From Alphaproteobacteria bacterium (GTDB lineage: Bacteria > Pseudomonadota > Alphaproteobacteria > Paracaedibacterales > VGCI01), in NCBI GenBank assembly GCA_016869075.1, contig VGEY01000006.1, forward strand, positions 1 to 64,000: a stretch of 64,000 nt of DNA, read 5' to 3'. Each line of letters begins with the position of its first letter. Positions within the stretch are counted from its first letter, which is position 1. Position numbers and translations under genes: made by a program. Of the stretch, positions 50,015-58,413 are shown piece after piece. Under the pieces are notes generated by a model, which was not told the origin of the DNA, did not search any database, and saw only the letters and a program-made list of their open reading frames with translations.

Positions 50015-50611
50015 TTAATCGTGAAATGGTCCTTCTTTATCAAATTTCGCTAAACGATGATTCATCCAACGCTTAAAGAAGACAAAGCCTATGATAGCGA
50101 CTATTATAGCAACTGTGAAGAACCCGAAATAACGTTTAATAACTTGAAGACCTATGTCTTCAATGATTCCGCTGACCATATAACCGCCAATGCAGCTTAT
50201 GAGCGTCCAAATGATGGCAGCTGCAAGATTTAAAGGGGTGTATCGCTGGGGGGAAATCCCGCTACTGCCTATGACCACGGGGCTGATGGTGCGAATTCCC
50301 CATATGAAGCGAAAACTAATAATGAACCAAAAGTCCCAATCATGAAGCAATTTAAAGGCACGATTTGCAGGGGCATGAAGGCGGTGGAATCTTTGGATAA
50401 TGGCCTGACCATAATAACGCCCAACATAGTAGAGAGCCTGATCGGCAAAAAGAGTGCCACAAAACGCAATAATCATAATTTTTATGAGGGATAAGTACCC
50501 AAGTTGGGCCATAAAACAAGCAACGAGAATTACGGATTCACCTTCTACCAATGATCCTAAAAATACGGCGACATATCCCCACTTTTGGATTATTTCAATT
50601 AAGTAGTCCAT
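50015..50611 (-). CDS. DedA family membrane protein
   Basis: The 198-residue protein has DedA/SNARE-associated (VTT) features: GYVAVFLGSLVEGESVILVACFMAQLG with the membrane-embedded Glu, FADQALYYVGRYYG, then RFIWGIRTISPVVIGSSGISPQRYTPLNLAAAIIW with the conserved arginines, and a C-terminal TM helix. Members are proton-dependent envelope proteins; several move undecaprenyl phosphate or phosphatidylethanolamine. Which role applies is not known. It is 16 bases upstream of rpiB. Confidence 0.9.
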   Translation of the reverse strand: MDYLIEIIQKWGYVAVFLGSLVEGESVILVACFMAQLGYLSLIKIMIIAFCGTLFADQALYYVGRYYGQAIIQRFHRLHAPANRAFKLLHDWDFWFIISFRFIWGIRTISPVVIGSSGISPQRYTPLNLAAAIIWTLISCIGGYMVSGIIEDIGLQVIKRYFGFFTVAIIVAIIGFVFFKRWMNHRLAKFDKEGPFHD

Positions 50612-50727
50612 TATATAAGCAAATCCTTCTCAATTCCTTTTTTATTTAGTATATAATATATAAATAGGCTTATTGCTAATAAAATCCAAAATAAAAACAA
50701 AAGATGGCGTTAGCATCCAGACTTTCG

Positions 50728-50733
50728 TATAAT
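50728..50733 (+). promoter_or_regulatory. Candidate -10 box of the ssb promoter
   Basis: A perfect TATAAT lies 91 bases before the ssb ATG. The expected -35 region (50704-50710) reads ATGGCGT, a poor match. Downstream, in the would-be leader, are a small hairpin GTGGTTTAGACCAC (about 50753-50766) and AAACCCCTCGATTAGAGGGTTT (50782-50803), just before the AAGGAG site. These could affect ssb translation or start. Confidence 0.35.
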
Positions 50734-50823
50734 GAAAAGTTAGAATGCTTGTGTGGTTTAGACCACTGATGGAACTAAATAAAACCCCTCGATTAGAGGG
50801 TTTGTGTTAAGGAGTAAGGGATT

Positions 50824-51321
50824 ATGGCAGGATCAGTAAATAAGGTTATTTTGGTTGGAAATTTAGGACGCGATCCTGAGGTTCGGTTTAGTCCAGATGG
50901 GGGTAAGATTGTAACCCTTTCAGTGGCTACAAGTGAATCTTGGAAAGATAAGGCATCGGGCGAACGTCGTGACCGCACAGAATGGCATCGTGTGGTTGTT
51001 TTTAATGACAAACTTGCTGAAGTTTCGGAAAAATATTTAAAAAAGGGGTCAAAAGTTTATTTAGAAGGTCAGCTACAAACACGAAAGTGGACTGACCAAC
51101 AGGGTCAAGAACGTTATACAACAGAAGTGGTCTTGGGACGTTTTCGTGGAGAATTGACAATGTTAGATGCCCGCGGAGGTGGAGACGAGAGTCCTATATC
51201 TGAAGACCAAGATGCATTTTTGTCTGATTCTGGCATGTCAAGCCTAGGGTCTGGGGGCTCTTCAGATGCTTTTAGCGGGAGCAAAAGCAGTGCTTCTTTA
51301 AATGATGAAGTTCCTTTCTAG
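50824..51321 (+). CDS. ssb: Single-stranded DNA-binding protein SSB
   Basis: SSB coats single-stranded DNA in replication and repair. The 165-residue protein has the OB fold ([59 protein letters not shown]), a Gly/Ser/Asp-rich linker and the acidic C-terminal tip DEVPF, which recruits partner proteins. AAGGAG precedes the ATG. gyrA follows after 100 bases. Confidence 0.96.
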   Translation: MAGSVNKVILVGNLGRDPEVRFSPDGGKIVTLSVATSESWKDKASGERRDRTEWHRVVVFNDKLAEVSEKYLKKGSKVYLEGQLQTRKWTDQQGQERYTTEVVLGRFRGELTMLDARGGGDESPISEDQDAFLSDSGMSSLGSGGSSDAFSGSKSSASLNDEVPF

Positions 51322-51357
51322 AAAAGAGTGAATGTGCGAAGATAGAACTGCTAAAGA

Positions 51358-51387
51358 TTGACTGGAATAATTTATTTCTAAAATAAT
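51358..51387 (+). promoter_or_regulatory. Probable gyrA promoter
   Basis: TTGACT (51358-51363), an 18-base spacer and AATAAT (51382-51387) lie 37 bases before the gyrA ATG. The match to a sigma-70-type promoter is fair, and the position suits a separate gyrA transcript. Confidence 0.45.
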
Positions 51388-51423
51388 AGTGAATATGATT
51401 GGTTTTAAAAGGAAAGATGAAAA

Positions 51424-54222
51424 ATGACAACGTCCCTTCAGCCTTCTGATATTAAGCCTGTTGCAATCGAAGAGGAAATGAAACGCTCTTATTTAGATTA
51501 TGCAATGAGCGTGATTGTTTCGAGAGCGTTACCAGATGTGCGGGATGGTTTAAAACCTGTTCATCGTCGCATCTTATATGCAATGAAAGAAGCTGGAAAT
51601 GAGTATAACAGGCCTTATCGTAAATCGGCACGCACCGTTGGAGACGTGATGGGTAAATATCACCCCCATGGTGATATGGCAATTTATGATGCAATGGTTC
51701 GCTTAGCTCAAGATTTTTCACTGCGTCTCACACTCATTGATGGACAAGGAAACTTTGGATCTTTGGACGGGGATCCTCCTGCCGCATCTCGATACACCGA
51801 GGCACGTCTGAGCCGTCCCTCACATGCTCTTTTAGAAGATATTGATAAAGATACGGTTGATTTCCAACCAAACTACGATGACTCAATGACAGAGCCAAAA
51901 GTGTTACCTGCTCGCTTCCCCAATATTTTGGTGAATGGAGGAAGTGGTATTGCTGTGGGTATGGCGACCAACATCCCAACGCATAATTTGGGGGAAGTTC
52001 TGGAGGCATGTTGCGCACTTATTGATAATCCTGATTTAACAGTTGAAGAATTGTTGGCCATTGTACCAGGCCCGGATTTTCCAACGGGTGCTACTATTAT
52101 TGGCCGTGGGGGAATTTTTGAAGCTTTTCGCACCGGCCGTGGCTCCATTATTATTCGAGGAAAGACTCATTTCGAAACATTACGCGGAGAGCGTGAAGCA
52201 ATTATTATTGATGAAATCCCTTATCAAGTTAATAAAGCAAGAATGATTGAGCGCATTGCCGAAGTCGTAAAAGAGAAAATTATAGAAGGTATTTCAGATA
52301 TTCGCGATGAATCAGATCGGCAAGGAATGCGTGTTGTAATTGAGTTAAAGCGTGATGCTGTTGCTGATGTTGTTTTGAATCAACTCTATCGCTATACAGC
52401 TTTACAGACTTCTTTTGGTATTAACATGTTGGCCCTCAACCATGGTCGCCCAGAACAGTTACCTTTAAAAAGAATTCTTGAGGCTTTTATAGAATTTCGC
52501 GAAGAAGTCATTCTGCGGCGTACTCGATTCGAATTAGCGCGTGCTCGTGAGAAAGCACATATATTTTTAGGGTTAGCAATTGCAGTTGCAAATATTGATC
52601 CTGTCATTGCTTTAATTCGTGCGGCTGCAGATAGGCAAGTTGCTAAAACACAACTTATGGATCGGGAGTGGCCTGCAGGATCAGTTGTTTCGCTGGTGTC
52701 ATTGGTAGAGCCAGATCGAGAAATTGTGGGAGATACATATCGATTATCTGATGCACAGGCGCAAGCAATTCTAGATTTGAGGCTCCATCGCTTAACTGGC
52801 TTAGAGCGCGATAAAATTGCAGCTGATTTACAAGAACTAGCGGATAAAATATCTGAATATTTGCGTATTCTTGCTTCTCGGCAATTGGTGATGAATATCT
52901 TGCGAGATGAATTGTTGGAAATGAAAGATCAATTTGCAACTCCACGTCGCACGCTCATTGAAGATGGTGAATCAACCGTTGATATGGAAGACCTGATTCA
53001 ACGTGAAGATATGGTTGTGACGGTGAGTTTGAATGGCTATATCAAACGTGTTCCTCTCTCTACTTATCGAGCACAACGCAGAGGTGGAAAAGGTCGCTCC
53101 GGTATGGCAACGCGTGATGAGGATATTGTCAGTGATGTCTTTGTAGCGAACACCCATAGTCCTGTTTTATTTTTCAGTTCAATCGGCCGAGTCTATCAAA
53201 TGAAGGCATATCGCCTACCACTGGCAACTCCGCAAGCACGTGGACGGCCTATGATTAACTTACTGCCTCTTTCTGAAGGAGAAACCATTTCAACTGTTAT
53301 GGTTTTGCCGGAAGAAGAGCACTTGTGGAACCAAATGTTTGTTATGTTTGCAACCTCTAAAGGAAACGTACGACGCAACCGTTTGAGTGATTTCTTAAAT
53401 ATTAAGGCCAATGGAAAAATCGCTATGAAATTAGATGAGGGTGAGAATCTTATCTCTGTTTTGTCTTGTACAGAAAATGATGATGTCTTGCTTTCCACTG
53501 GAAAAGGAAAATGCATACGTTTTCATGTAAATGAAATTCGTATTTTTGCTGGAAGAGATTCCAATGGTGTACGTGGTATTCGCTTATCTACAGAAGATGA
53601 AGTCATTTCAATGGCAATTGTGGGACAAGTCAAGGTTTCCACTGAAGAACGCGATGCCTATTTGCGCCAAGCAGCTAAAGCTCGTCAAAGTCTGGAAGGA
53701 GGGGCTTCAGAAGGAGGAGAAGATGGCGCAGATGAAGATTCATCTCCAGATGCATTAAGACTTTCACCAGAACGTATTCAAGAACTTGCTTTGAGCGAGC
53801 AGTTTATCTTGACTGTTACGGAAAATGGCTTTGGAAAACGAAGCTCTTCCTACGGATATCGAACCACAGGCCGTGGAGGCGTTGGCATTGATAGCATCAT
53901 TGTCAATGAACGAAATGGAGGCGTGGTTGCCTCTTTCCCCGTGGATTCTAAAGACCAAATTATGTTGGTTACAGATGGCGGGCAGTTGATCCGTTGTCCA
54001 GTCCACGATATTCGCATTGCTGGTCGTAGGACTCAAGGTGTCACCATTTTCCGCATAGAAGAACAAGAAAAGGTCGTTGCTGTAAGCCGTATTTCCTTAG
54101 GGGATGAAGAGGAAGATGACTCCATTGAGGAATCAGAGATGAATGATTTACCGCAAGAGCAAAATAGTGCGGAGATTATTGAGCTAGCAAGCGCTGAACC
54201 CCTCGAAAATGGAACGGAATAG
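51424..54222 (+). CDS. gyrA: DNA gyrase subunit A
   Basis: GyrA carries the breakage-reunion activity of gyrase. The 932-residue protein has the winged-helix/tower region ([21 protein letters not shown]), the quinolone-determining region [20 protein letters not shown], the catalytic Tyr in [11 protein letters not shown], and a C-terminal beta-pinwheel with the GyrA box [10 protein letters not shown], ending in a long acidic tail. The tail and an insert at about 740-780 ([14 protein letters not shown]) make it longer than the usual 870-890 residues. Residue 85 is Met where E. coli has Ser83. AAGGA precedes the ATG. Confidence 0.97.
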   Translation: MTTSLQPSDIKPVAIEEEMKRSYLDYAMSVIVSRALPDVRDGLKPVHRRILYAMKEAGNEYNRPYRKSARTVGDVMGKYHPHGDMAIYDAMVRLAQDFSLRLTLIDGQGNFGSLDGDPPAASRYTEARLSRPSHALLEDIDKDTVDFQPNYDDSMTEPKVLPARFPNILVNGGSGIAVGMATNIPTHNLGEVLEACCALIDNPDLTVEELLAIVPGPDFPTGATIIGRGGIFEAFRTGRGSIIIRGKTHFETLRGEREAIIIDEIPYQVNKARMIERIAEVVKEKIIEGISDIRDESDRQGMRVVIELKRDAVADVVLNQLYRYTALQTSFGINMLALNHGRPEQLPLKRILEAFIEFREEVILRRTRFELARAREKAHIFLGLAIAVANIDPVIALIRAAADRQVAKTQLMDREWPAGSVVSLVSLVEPDREIVGDTYRLSDAQAQAILDLRLHRLTGLERDKIAADLQELADKISEYLRILASRQLVMNILRDELLEMKDQFATPRRTLIEDGESTVDMEDLIQREDMVVTVSLNGYIKRVPLSTYRAQRRGGKGRSGMATRDEDIVSDVFVANTHSPVLFFSSIGRVYQMKAYRLPLATPQARGRPMINLLPLSEGETISTVMVLPEEEHLWNQMFVMFATSKGNVRRNRLSDFLNIKANGKIAMKLDEGENLISVLSCTENDDVLLSTGKGKCIRFHVNEIRIFAGRDSNGVRGIRLSTEDEVISMAIVGQVKVSTEERDAYLRQAAKARQSLEGGASEGGEDGADEDSSPDALRLSPERIQELALSEQFILTVTENGFGKRSSSYGYRTTGRGGVGIDSIIVNERNGGVVASFPVDSKDQIMLVTDGGQLIRCPVHDIRIAGRRTQGVTIFRIEEQEKVVAVSRISLGDEEEDDSIEESEMNDLPQEQNSAEIIELASAEPLENGTE

Positions 54223-54245
54223 ATCCTTTTTAAGTTGGAAAGAAA

Positions 54246-55769
54246 TCAAGGAATTTTATATTTGAGGAGTTTTTCTATTGCTTCTTGATATTTCTTATAA
54301 TCGCTTTGTGTGAGGGATGCTGGCACAAACCATTCAATGGAAGTATCGTCAAAAGCTTCGAGTGATTTGTTCCTACTTTGATTGCAAGTTGTTATTATAT
54401 TATAGGCTTCCACTAAAAAGCCATGATCAGTACTATTATCCATTTTTGTTTTAAGATCATTTAATTTTTTTTCTAAAGATTGAAGATCTTCTCTTTTTTT
54501 AGTTGCCTCTTGAACCGAAAGAGGTTTCGGTTGGATTCTCTTTGAGATAGCTGAATCATAAAACATAAATCTATTATCTTTTCCTTTATCCTTTATGAAT
54601 TGGTCCAATTCTTCAATGTCGGGTTTAAAGGTAGGAAGTCTTCTTTTTACGGATCTTACAACGACTTTCTCCTCTTGTTCGCCAGAGATAAAATTAATGA
54701 CAAAATGTCGAATGATGGGAAGATGATCAGAACCAGCATACAATAATTTATTTTTTTGGCTAAATTCTTTTCCATTCACAACAGCACCATAAGATGTTGG
54801 TTTGGATTCAACATACAAACCTGAGGTAAATGCAATACGATCTAGAAATCCACCCTTTGCATTGTGGGGTCTCCCGCGAGGATCAGGTGAAACCACAGGT
54901 GTTGTATTTCCTAGTTTTGTAAAACCATAAGTTCCATACACCATGCTTCTGCGCTCTTGTCTTTGAGAAAAGTCAAATCCATAAGCAACAAAATTTGTAA
55001 GATACCCTCTGTCTACAATTGAGTTATTGGCCATTAAATAATCTCGCTCATTAAAATCGCCCATAATAAGATCGAATTGCTTTGCTTCGGTGAGGATCTG
55101 CTCATACTTTTTAGGAACTAGGGAAAATTTCTCTTGATCGAAGAAGACATTTACATGGAGGCGTCTTTTTTGGTCATTTCCTGAATTCAAATGAACGTTT
55201 GATATTCTAAGTGTGAGGGCGTTGCTTGTATCAGTTCCTTTAGTGAGATTCCCTTTAATTAAAATAACGGCATTATTTCCTTTGTCTTTTTCAGGTGGGT
55301 AATAAATTTCTGTATGAATGTTATCAAGAGTTACGTCCTTTTTAATGAGAAACGAAAGGCTTGTTCGATTTTGAGAAAGATTGAGAGTTTTGGAAATGGG
55401 TGTCTTCTGAGCACCAGAAAGAACCGCTGTTTTGAGAGAATTATTTGCTCCAGCAGATGTAGTATATGATTTTTCAGCAGCTATTTTGTAGCCCGCTGAA
55501 TAAGTCGAGTTTAATTCCTTTACTAATTTATCTTTAAGCTTTTGTCCTTCTGCAGCCAACTCCTCTTGAGTTCCAACAGCCACGATATCGGGCAGGCCAA
55601 GAAATTTAATTTCAGCAGATAAGCTCTTAACAGCCCCATCACTCGCGGTCTTATTTCCCATGTTCCAAGTTAACGCTGCAAGCGAATAGGGGGCAGTTTG
55701 CAGTGTAGCAAAAGTACCACTTAACAACAGCATCATTAAAATTGATAAAAAAACAAAAATTTTATGCAT
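54246..55769 (-). CDS. Secreted endonuclease/exonuclease/phosphatase-fold protein, inositol-5-phosphatase-like
   Basis: The protein (507 residues from ATG 55769) has a Sec signal peptide (KIFVFLSILMMLLLSGTFA) and then an EEP domain with the full set of active-site motifs (numbered from the GTG at 55784): LTWNMG (Asn41), VAVGTQEE (Glu74), ISNVHLNSG (His198), LIMGDFNERD (Asp243, Asn245), FLDRIAF (Asp315) and GSDHLP (Asp353, His354). The motif order and the GDFN-R form are closest to inositol polyphosphate 5-phosphatases and sphingomyelinase/nuclease relatives. A helical C-terminal 140 residues follow, with no known domain. It may act on host phosphoinositides or on nucleic acids; the substrate is inference. 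It is convergent with gyrA. Confidence 0.8.
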   Translation of the reverse strand: MHKIFVFLSILMMLLLSGTFATLQTAPYSLAALTWNMGNKTASDGAVKSLSAEIKFLGLPDIVAVGTQEELAAEGQKLKDKLVKELNSTYSAGYKIAAEKSYTTSAGANNSLKTAVLSGAQKTPISKTLNLSQNRTSLSFLIKKDVTLDNIHTEIYYPPEKDKGNNAVILIKGNLTKGTDTSNALTLRISNVHLNSGNDQKRRLHVNVFFDQEKFSLVPKKYEQILTEAKQFDLIMGDFNERDYLMANNSIVDRGYLTNFVAYGFDFSQRQERRSMVYGTYGFTKLGNTTPVVSPDPRGRPHNAKGGFLDRIAFTSGLYVESKPTSYGAVVNGKEFSQKNKLLYAGSDHLPIIRHFVINFISGEQEEKVVVRSVKRRLPTFKPDIEELDQFIKDKGKDNRFMFYDSAISKRIQPKPLSVQEATKKREDLQSLEKKLNDLKTKMDNSTDHGFLVEAYNIITTCNQSRNKSLEAFDDTSIEWFVPASLTQSDYKKYQEAIEKLLKYKIP

Positions 55770-55894
55770 TAAATTTCCCGACACGTAAAAACAACTTACT
55801 TACCAGAATAATGATGAAAATTTAATAAATGATAAAAATGGGGGTTTTAGTGCTTTTGGGGTGATTTACTTTAAGAATGTTTTAACTCTCTTTT

Positions 55895-55932
55895 AATCCT
55901 TCCCCTAAAATTCTAGGGGATGAGGAGGATTT
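55895..55932. other. Strong hairpin without a T run
   Basis: AATCCT-TCCCCTA, a 6-base loop, and TAGGGGA-TGAGG-AGGATT form a nested stem (7 bp inside 6 bp). Neither strand has a T run next to it, so it is not a standard terminator. It lies between the EEP gene (divergent start at 55769) and tRNA-Val on the same strand, and could process or end the tRNA transcript. Confidence 0.4.
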
Positions 55933-55957
55933 TAAATGAAAAAAATAGGTGAAGAAA

Positions 55958-56032
<75 letters not shown>

Positions 56033-56270
56033 TTCATAGTGGTTTCTACTATGACTCATAAGAAATAGCAAGGCTCATATAAAGAAATTATGCCAGACGA
56101 AAGCTTCCGAAATGTGATCAAACTTCTAATTTAAAAGTTTCACACGCGCTTTTTACCTTTTATAGAATTGAAAGGATATTCCTCTTGATATTTAAAATAT
56201 TCTTGACAAAATGAGAATTTTTCCACACATAATAGAAGAGTAAAATTTTATCTTCACGTAAGGATTTTTT
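56033..56270 (+). promoter_or_regulatory. Upstream region of the substrate-binding-protein operon
   Basis: About 240 AT-rich bases between tRNA-Val (divergent) and the leader frame at 56271. TTGACA at 56213-56218 is a good -35, but no convincing -10 at 16-18 bases is found; TAAAAT at 56241 is 22 bases away and CATAAT at 56228 is only 9. The promoter is therefore not fixed. AAGGA at 56260-56264 is the ribosome binding site of the leader frame. Confidence 0.3.
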
Positions 56271-56327
56271 GTGGAACGTATTCTACATCATTATTACAGA
56301 CGATGGCGCGCCTATCACCATTGGTGA
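56271..56327 (+). CDS. Putative leader peptide 1, His/Tyr/Trp/Arg-rich (18 residues)
   Basis: A GTG start with AAGGA exactly 6 bases upstream opens an 18-codon frame: MERILHHYYRRWRAYHHW, then TGA. Four of 18 residues are His, three Tyr, two Trp and four Arg, which is far from chance. The last five codons lie inside a hairpin (56311-56336). It ends 46 bases before the first substrate-binding-protein gene. Such composition and position are those of a ribosome-stalling leader peptide that senses charged tRNA for the repeated residues. It is too short for gene finders. A similar frame precedes the second gene (57365-57475). Confidence 0.7.
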   Translation: MERILHHYYRRWRAYHHW

Positions 56328-56336
56328 TTTTATAGG
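56311..56336 (+). promoter_or_regulatory. Hairpin overlapping the end of leader peptide 1
   Basis: CCT-ATCACC-ATT-GGTGAT-TTTAT-AGG forms a perfect 6-bp stem (ATCACC/GGTGAT) with outer CCT/AGG pairs and a bulge. It spans the leader codons for Tyr15 to Trp18 and the stop. It is followed by T-rich but interrupted sequence (TCGTTTGAGTTTTGTTT), so it could be a weak terminator or an element that controls access to the AGGA site at 56362. Confidence 0.5.
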
Positions 56337-56373
56337 TCGTTTGAGTTTTGTTTAATAAATGTAGGATAAGATT

Positions 56374-57354
56374 ATGAAAAGTCGTCGTTTTAAAAGTTTC
56401 ATTTACATCATTAGTATTTTAGTGGGTCTGGTTGTTAATAGTTTTGCAACTGCGTCTCCTCCCCCTCGTTTTGTGGTTGCCATTACGCAAATTGTTCCAC
56501 ACCCCTCTTTAGATCTTATTCGTAAAGGGATTGAAGAGGAATTAAAAGACCAGGGACTTATATGTGATATTCATTTTGAAAACGCTCATGGAAATATTGG
56601 GACAGCAACGCAAATTGCACAAAAATTTGCGAGTCAAAAACCAGATATTATTATTCCTATTACGACCCCTTCAACACAGGCCGTTTATGCCGCCGCAAGT
56701 GCACGGCTTATTCCGGTTGTCTTCGCGGCTGTCAACAATCCCGTCTCAATAAAATTGGTTCCCTCAATGGATAAAGCTGGTAAAGGGGTTACAGGTGTTT
56801 CCGATATGCCTCCTATATCAGATCAAATTCAGTTAATTCGAGAAATTTTACCCCTAACAAAGCGTGTAGGCGTTATCTATAATCCCGGTGAGAGTAACTC
56901 GGTAGATCTTCTCGAAATTTTTGAAAAAGAGTTAAGGCAAAATGGAATGACTCTTACAAGAGCGACAGCAGCAACAATGCTTGATGTGGGGACGGCTGCG
57001 AAATCATTAGCAGAGAATGTTGATGTTATTTATATCCCTAACGATAACACTGTCGTTGCAGCTCTAGAGTCACTCCTTAAGGTCGCTCAAGAAAATGAAA
57101 TACCTGTTTTTTGTGCCGATCCTGAATCTGTAAAACAGGGATGTTTAGCTGCTGCAGCTCATAGTCAATATGATTTAGGTCGACAGACGGGAAAGATGGC
57201 AGCACGCGTGTTAAAGGGAGAAAATATTCAAACCTTACCGGTAGAAAGACCTCAGAGCGTAGAATTATCCCTTAATCAAGGGACTGCACAAAAACTTAAA
57301 ATTAAATTTCCTAAAGCTGTCGTTACAAGAGCAAAATACATTATTAAAAAATAG
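56374..57354 (+). CDS. ABC transporter substrate-binding protein, TrpX-like (PF04392), copy 1
   Basis: The 326-residue protein has a Sec signal peptide (about 1-28) and the two-lobed ABC_sub_bind fold: VVAITQIVPHPSLDLIRKGI, IAQKFASQKPDIIIPITTPSTQA, PVVFAAVNNPVSIKLV, GVTGVSD, KRVGVIYNPGESNSVDLLE, VDVIYIPNDNTVVAAL, and GRQTGKMAARVLKGE. Related proteins bind tryptophan or other aromatic amino acids. The TrpX assignment rests on fold; the ligand is not proven. AGGA lies about 8 bases before the ATG. No permease or ATPase gene is in the window. Confidence 0.88.
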   Translation: MKSRRFKSFIYIISILVGLVVNSFATASPPPRFVVAITQIVPHPSLDLIRKGIEEELKDQGLICDIHFENAHGNIGTATQIAQKFASQKPDIIIPITTPSTQAVYAAASARLIPVVFAAVNNPVSIKLVPSMDKAGKGVTGVSDMPPISDQIQLIREILPLTKRVGVIYNPGESNSVDLLEIFEKELRQNGMTLTRATAATMLDVGTAAKSLAENVDVIYIPNDNTVVAALESLLKVAQENEIPVFCADPESVKQGCLAAAAHSQYDLGRQTGKMAARVLKGENIQTLPVERPQSVELSLNQGTAQKLKIKFPKAVVTRAKYIIKK

Positions 57355-57364
57355 GAGAAAAAGT

Positions 57365-57475
57365 ATGGAACATCATCATTTGCATTATTATTTAAACACT
57401 GAAATTAAACGAGATTTAAGAAAACGAACTTTGAAAAAATGGAGTATTATATTATGGTCTTTGGAAAAATTATAA
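57365..57475 (+). CDS. Putative leader peptide 2, His/Tyr-rich start (36 residues)
   Basis: Ten bases after the stop of copy 1, an ATG with AGGAG 7 bases upstream (57353-57357) opens a 36-codon frame that begins MEHHHLHYYL and later has Trp26 and Trp31. Four His and two Tyr fall in the first nine codons, echoing M-E-R-I-L-H-H-Y-Y of leader 1. The frame ends at a TAA at 57473-57475, inside the start of copy 2 in another frame (copy 2 starts at 57454). This overlap suggests that translation of the leader affects copy 2 start-site use. It is likely a second, internal attenuator, specific to copies 2 and 3. Confidence 0.6.
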   Translation: MEHHHLHYYLNTEIKRDLRKRTLKKWSIILWSLEKL

Positions 57476-58413
57476 AATCAGTAAACGCATTTGCACTCGC
57501 TCTCACTCTTAATTTTTCTGCACTAGCAGAAATTACTTCACCAACATATAAAATTGGCGTTCTTCAAATTATTGAGCACCCTGCATTGGATAAAACGTGC
57601 CAGGGAATTCGAGATGAACTTACCTCGCAGGGATTTAAGGAAACCTTGCAATGGTCTTGGGATTCTGCTCAAGGAAATCCCGCTCTTGCTACTCAGATTG
57701 CACAAAAATATGTGGGTAATCAGGTAGATTTAATCGTTGCAATTGGAACGACGGCTGCCCAGGCGGCCCTCAATGCCTCGAATAAAGGACAAGTGCAGGT
57801 TGTTTTTGCTTCCGTTACAGATCCTAAAGGGGCCAATTTAGTTGGTAATGTGACTGGTGTATCAAATTTTATACCTACAAAAGACCAATTGGAAATCCTT
57901 ATAAAAATTATTCCTGACAAGAAGCGTTTAGGAGTAGTTTATAATGCTGGAGAAGCTAACTCAGTCAGTCTTTTGGAAAAAATGCAAGAATGTGCAAAGC
58001 AAATGGGACTCGAAATTATCCCCGCCACTGCTTCAAAGACAAGTGAAGTTGCATCAGCGGCTCAAGGACTTATTGGAAAAGTTGATGCCATATTTATCAA
58101 TAATGATAATACTGCCCTTGCAGCAATAAAAAGTATTGGGAAAATTTGTGGGGAGAATCACATTCCTCTTTTTGCCAGTGATGGTGATTTAAAGGAGAGC
58201 GGCTCGTTGGCTCTTTTGGGAGCAGATCAGTATGAGATCGGTCGCCAAACAGGACGACTCGTTGCGAAGATTTTACGGGGTGAAAGCCAAGCAAAAGATA
58301 TGGAAGTTGAATACCCTAAACAGGTTGCGGTTGATCTCAACGATAAGGTGGCACAAGATTTGAATATTCAATTTCCTGACTCAATTCGCATAAAAAAGGA
58401 AACAAAATTATGA
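57454..58413 (+). CDS. ABC transporter substrate-binding protein, TrpX-like (PF04392), copy 2
   Basis: From the ATG at 57454 (TGGAG at 57440-57444; an in-frame ATG at 57439 lacks a site) it has 319 residues. A signal peptide (KSVNAFALALTLNFSALAE) precedes the same fold as copy 1: IGVLQIIEHPALDKTCQGI, VDLIVAIGTTAAQAALNA, VQVVFASVTDPKGANLV, VTGVSNF, KRLGVVYNAGEANSVSLLE, VDAIFINNDNTALAAI and GRQTGRLVAKILRGE. Its 3' end overlaps copy 3 by 4 bases (ATGA), so these two are translationally coupled. It is preceded by its own His/Tyr-rich leader frame. Confidence 0.88.
   Translation: MVFGKIIKSVNAFALALTLNFSALAEITSPTYKIGVLQIIEHPALDKTCQGIRDELTSQGFKETLQWSWDSAQGNPALATQIAQKYVGNQVDLIVAIGTTAAQAALNASNKGQVQVVFASVTDPKGANLVGNVTGVSNFIPTKDQLEILIKIIPDKKRLGVVYNAGEANSVSLLEKMQECAKQMGLEIIPATASKTSEVASAAQGLIGKVDAIFINNDNTALAAIKSIGKICGENHIPLFASDGDLKESGSLALLGADQYEIGRQTGRLVAKILRGESQAKDMEVEYPKQVAVDLNDKVAQDLNIQFPDSIRIKKETKL

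Noticed and set aside
56213-56246. A complete promoter before the leader peptide
   Set aside because: TTGACA is perfect, but the nearest AT-rich hexamers lie at 9 and 22 bases, outside the normal spacing.
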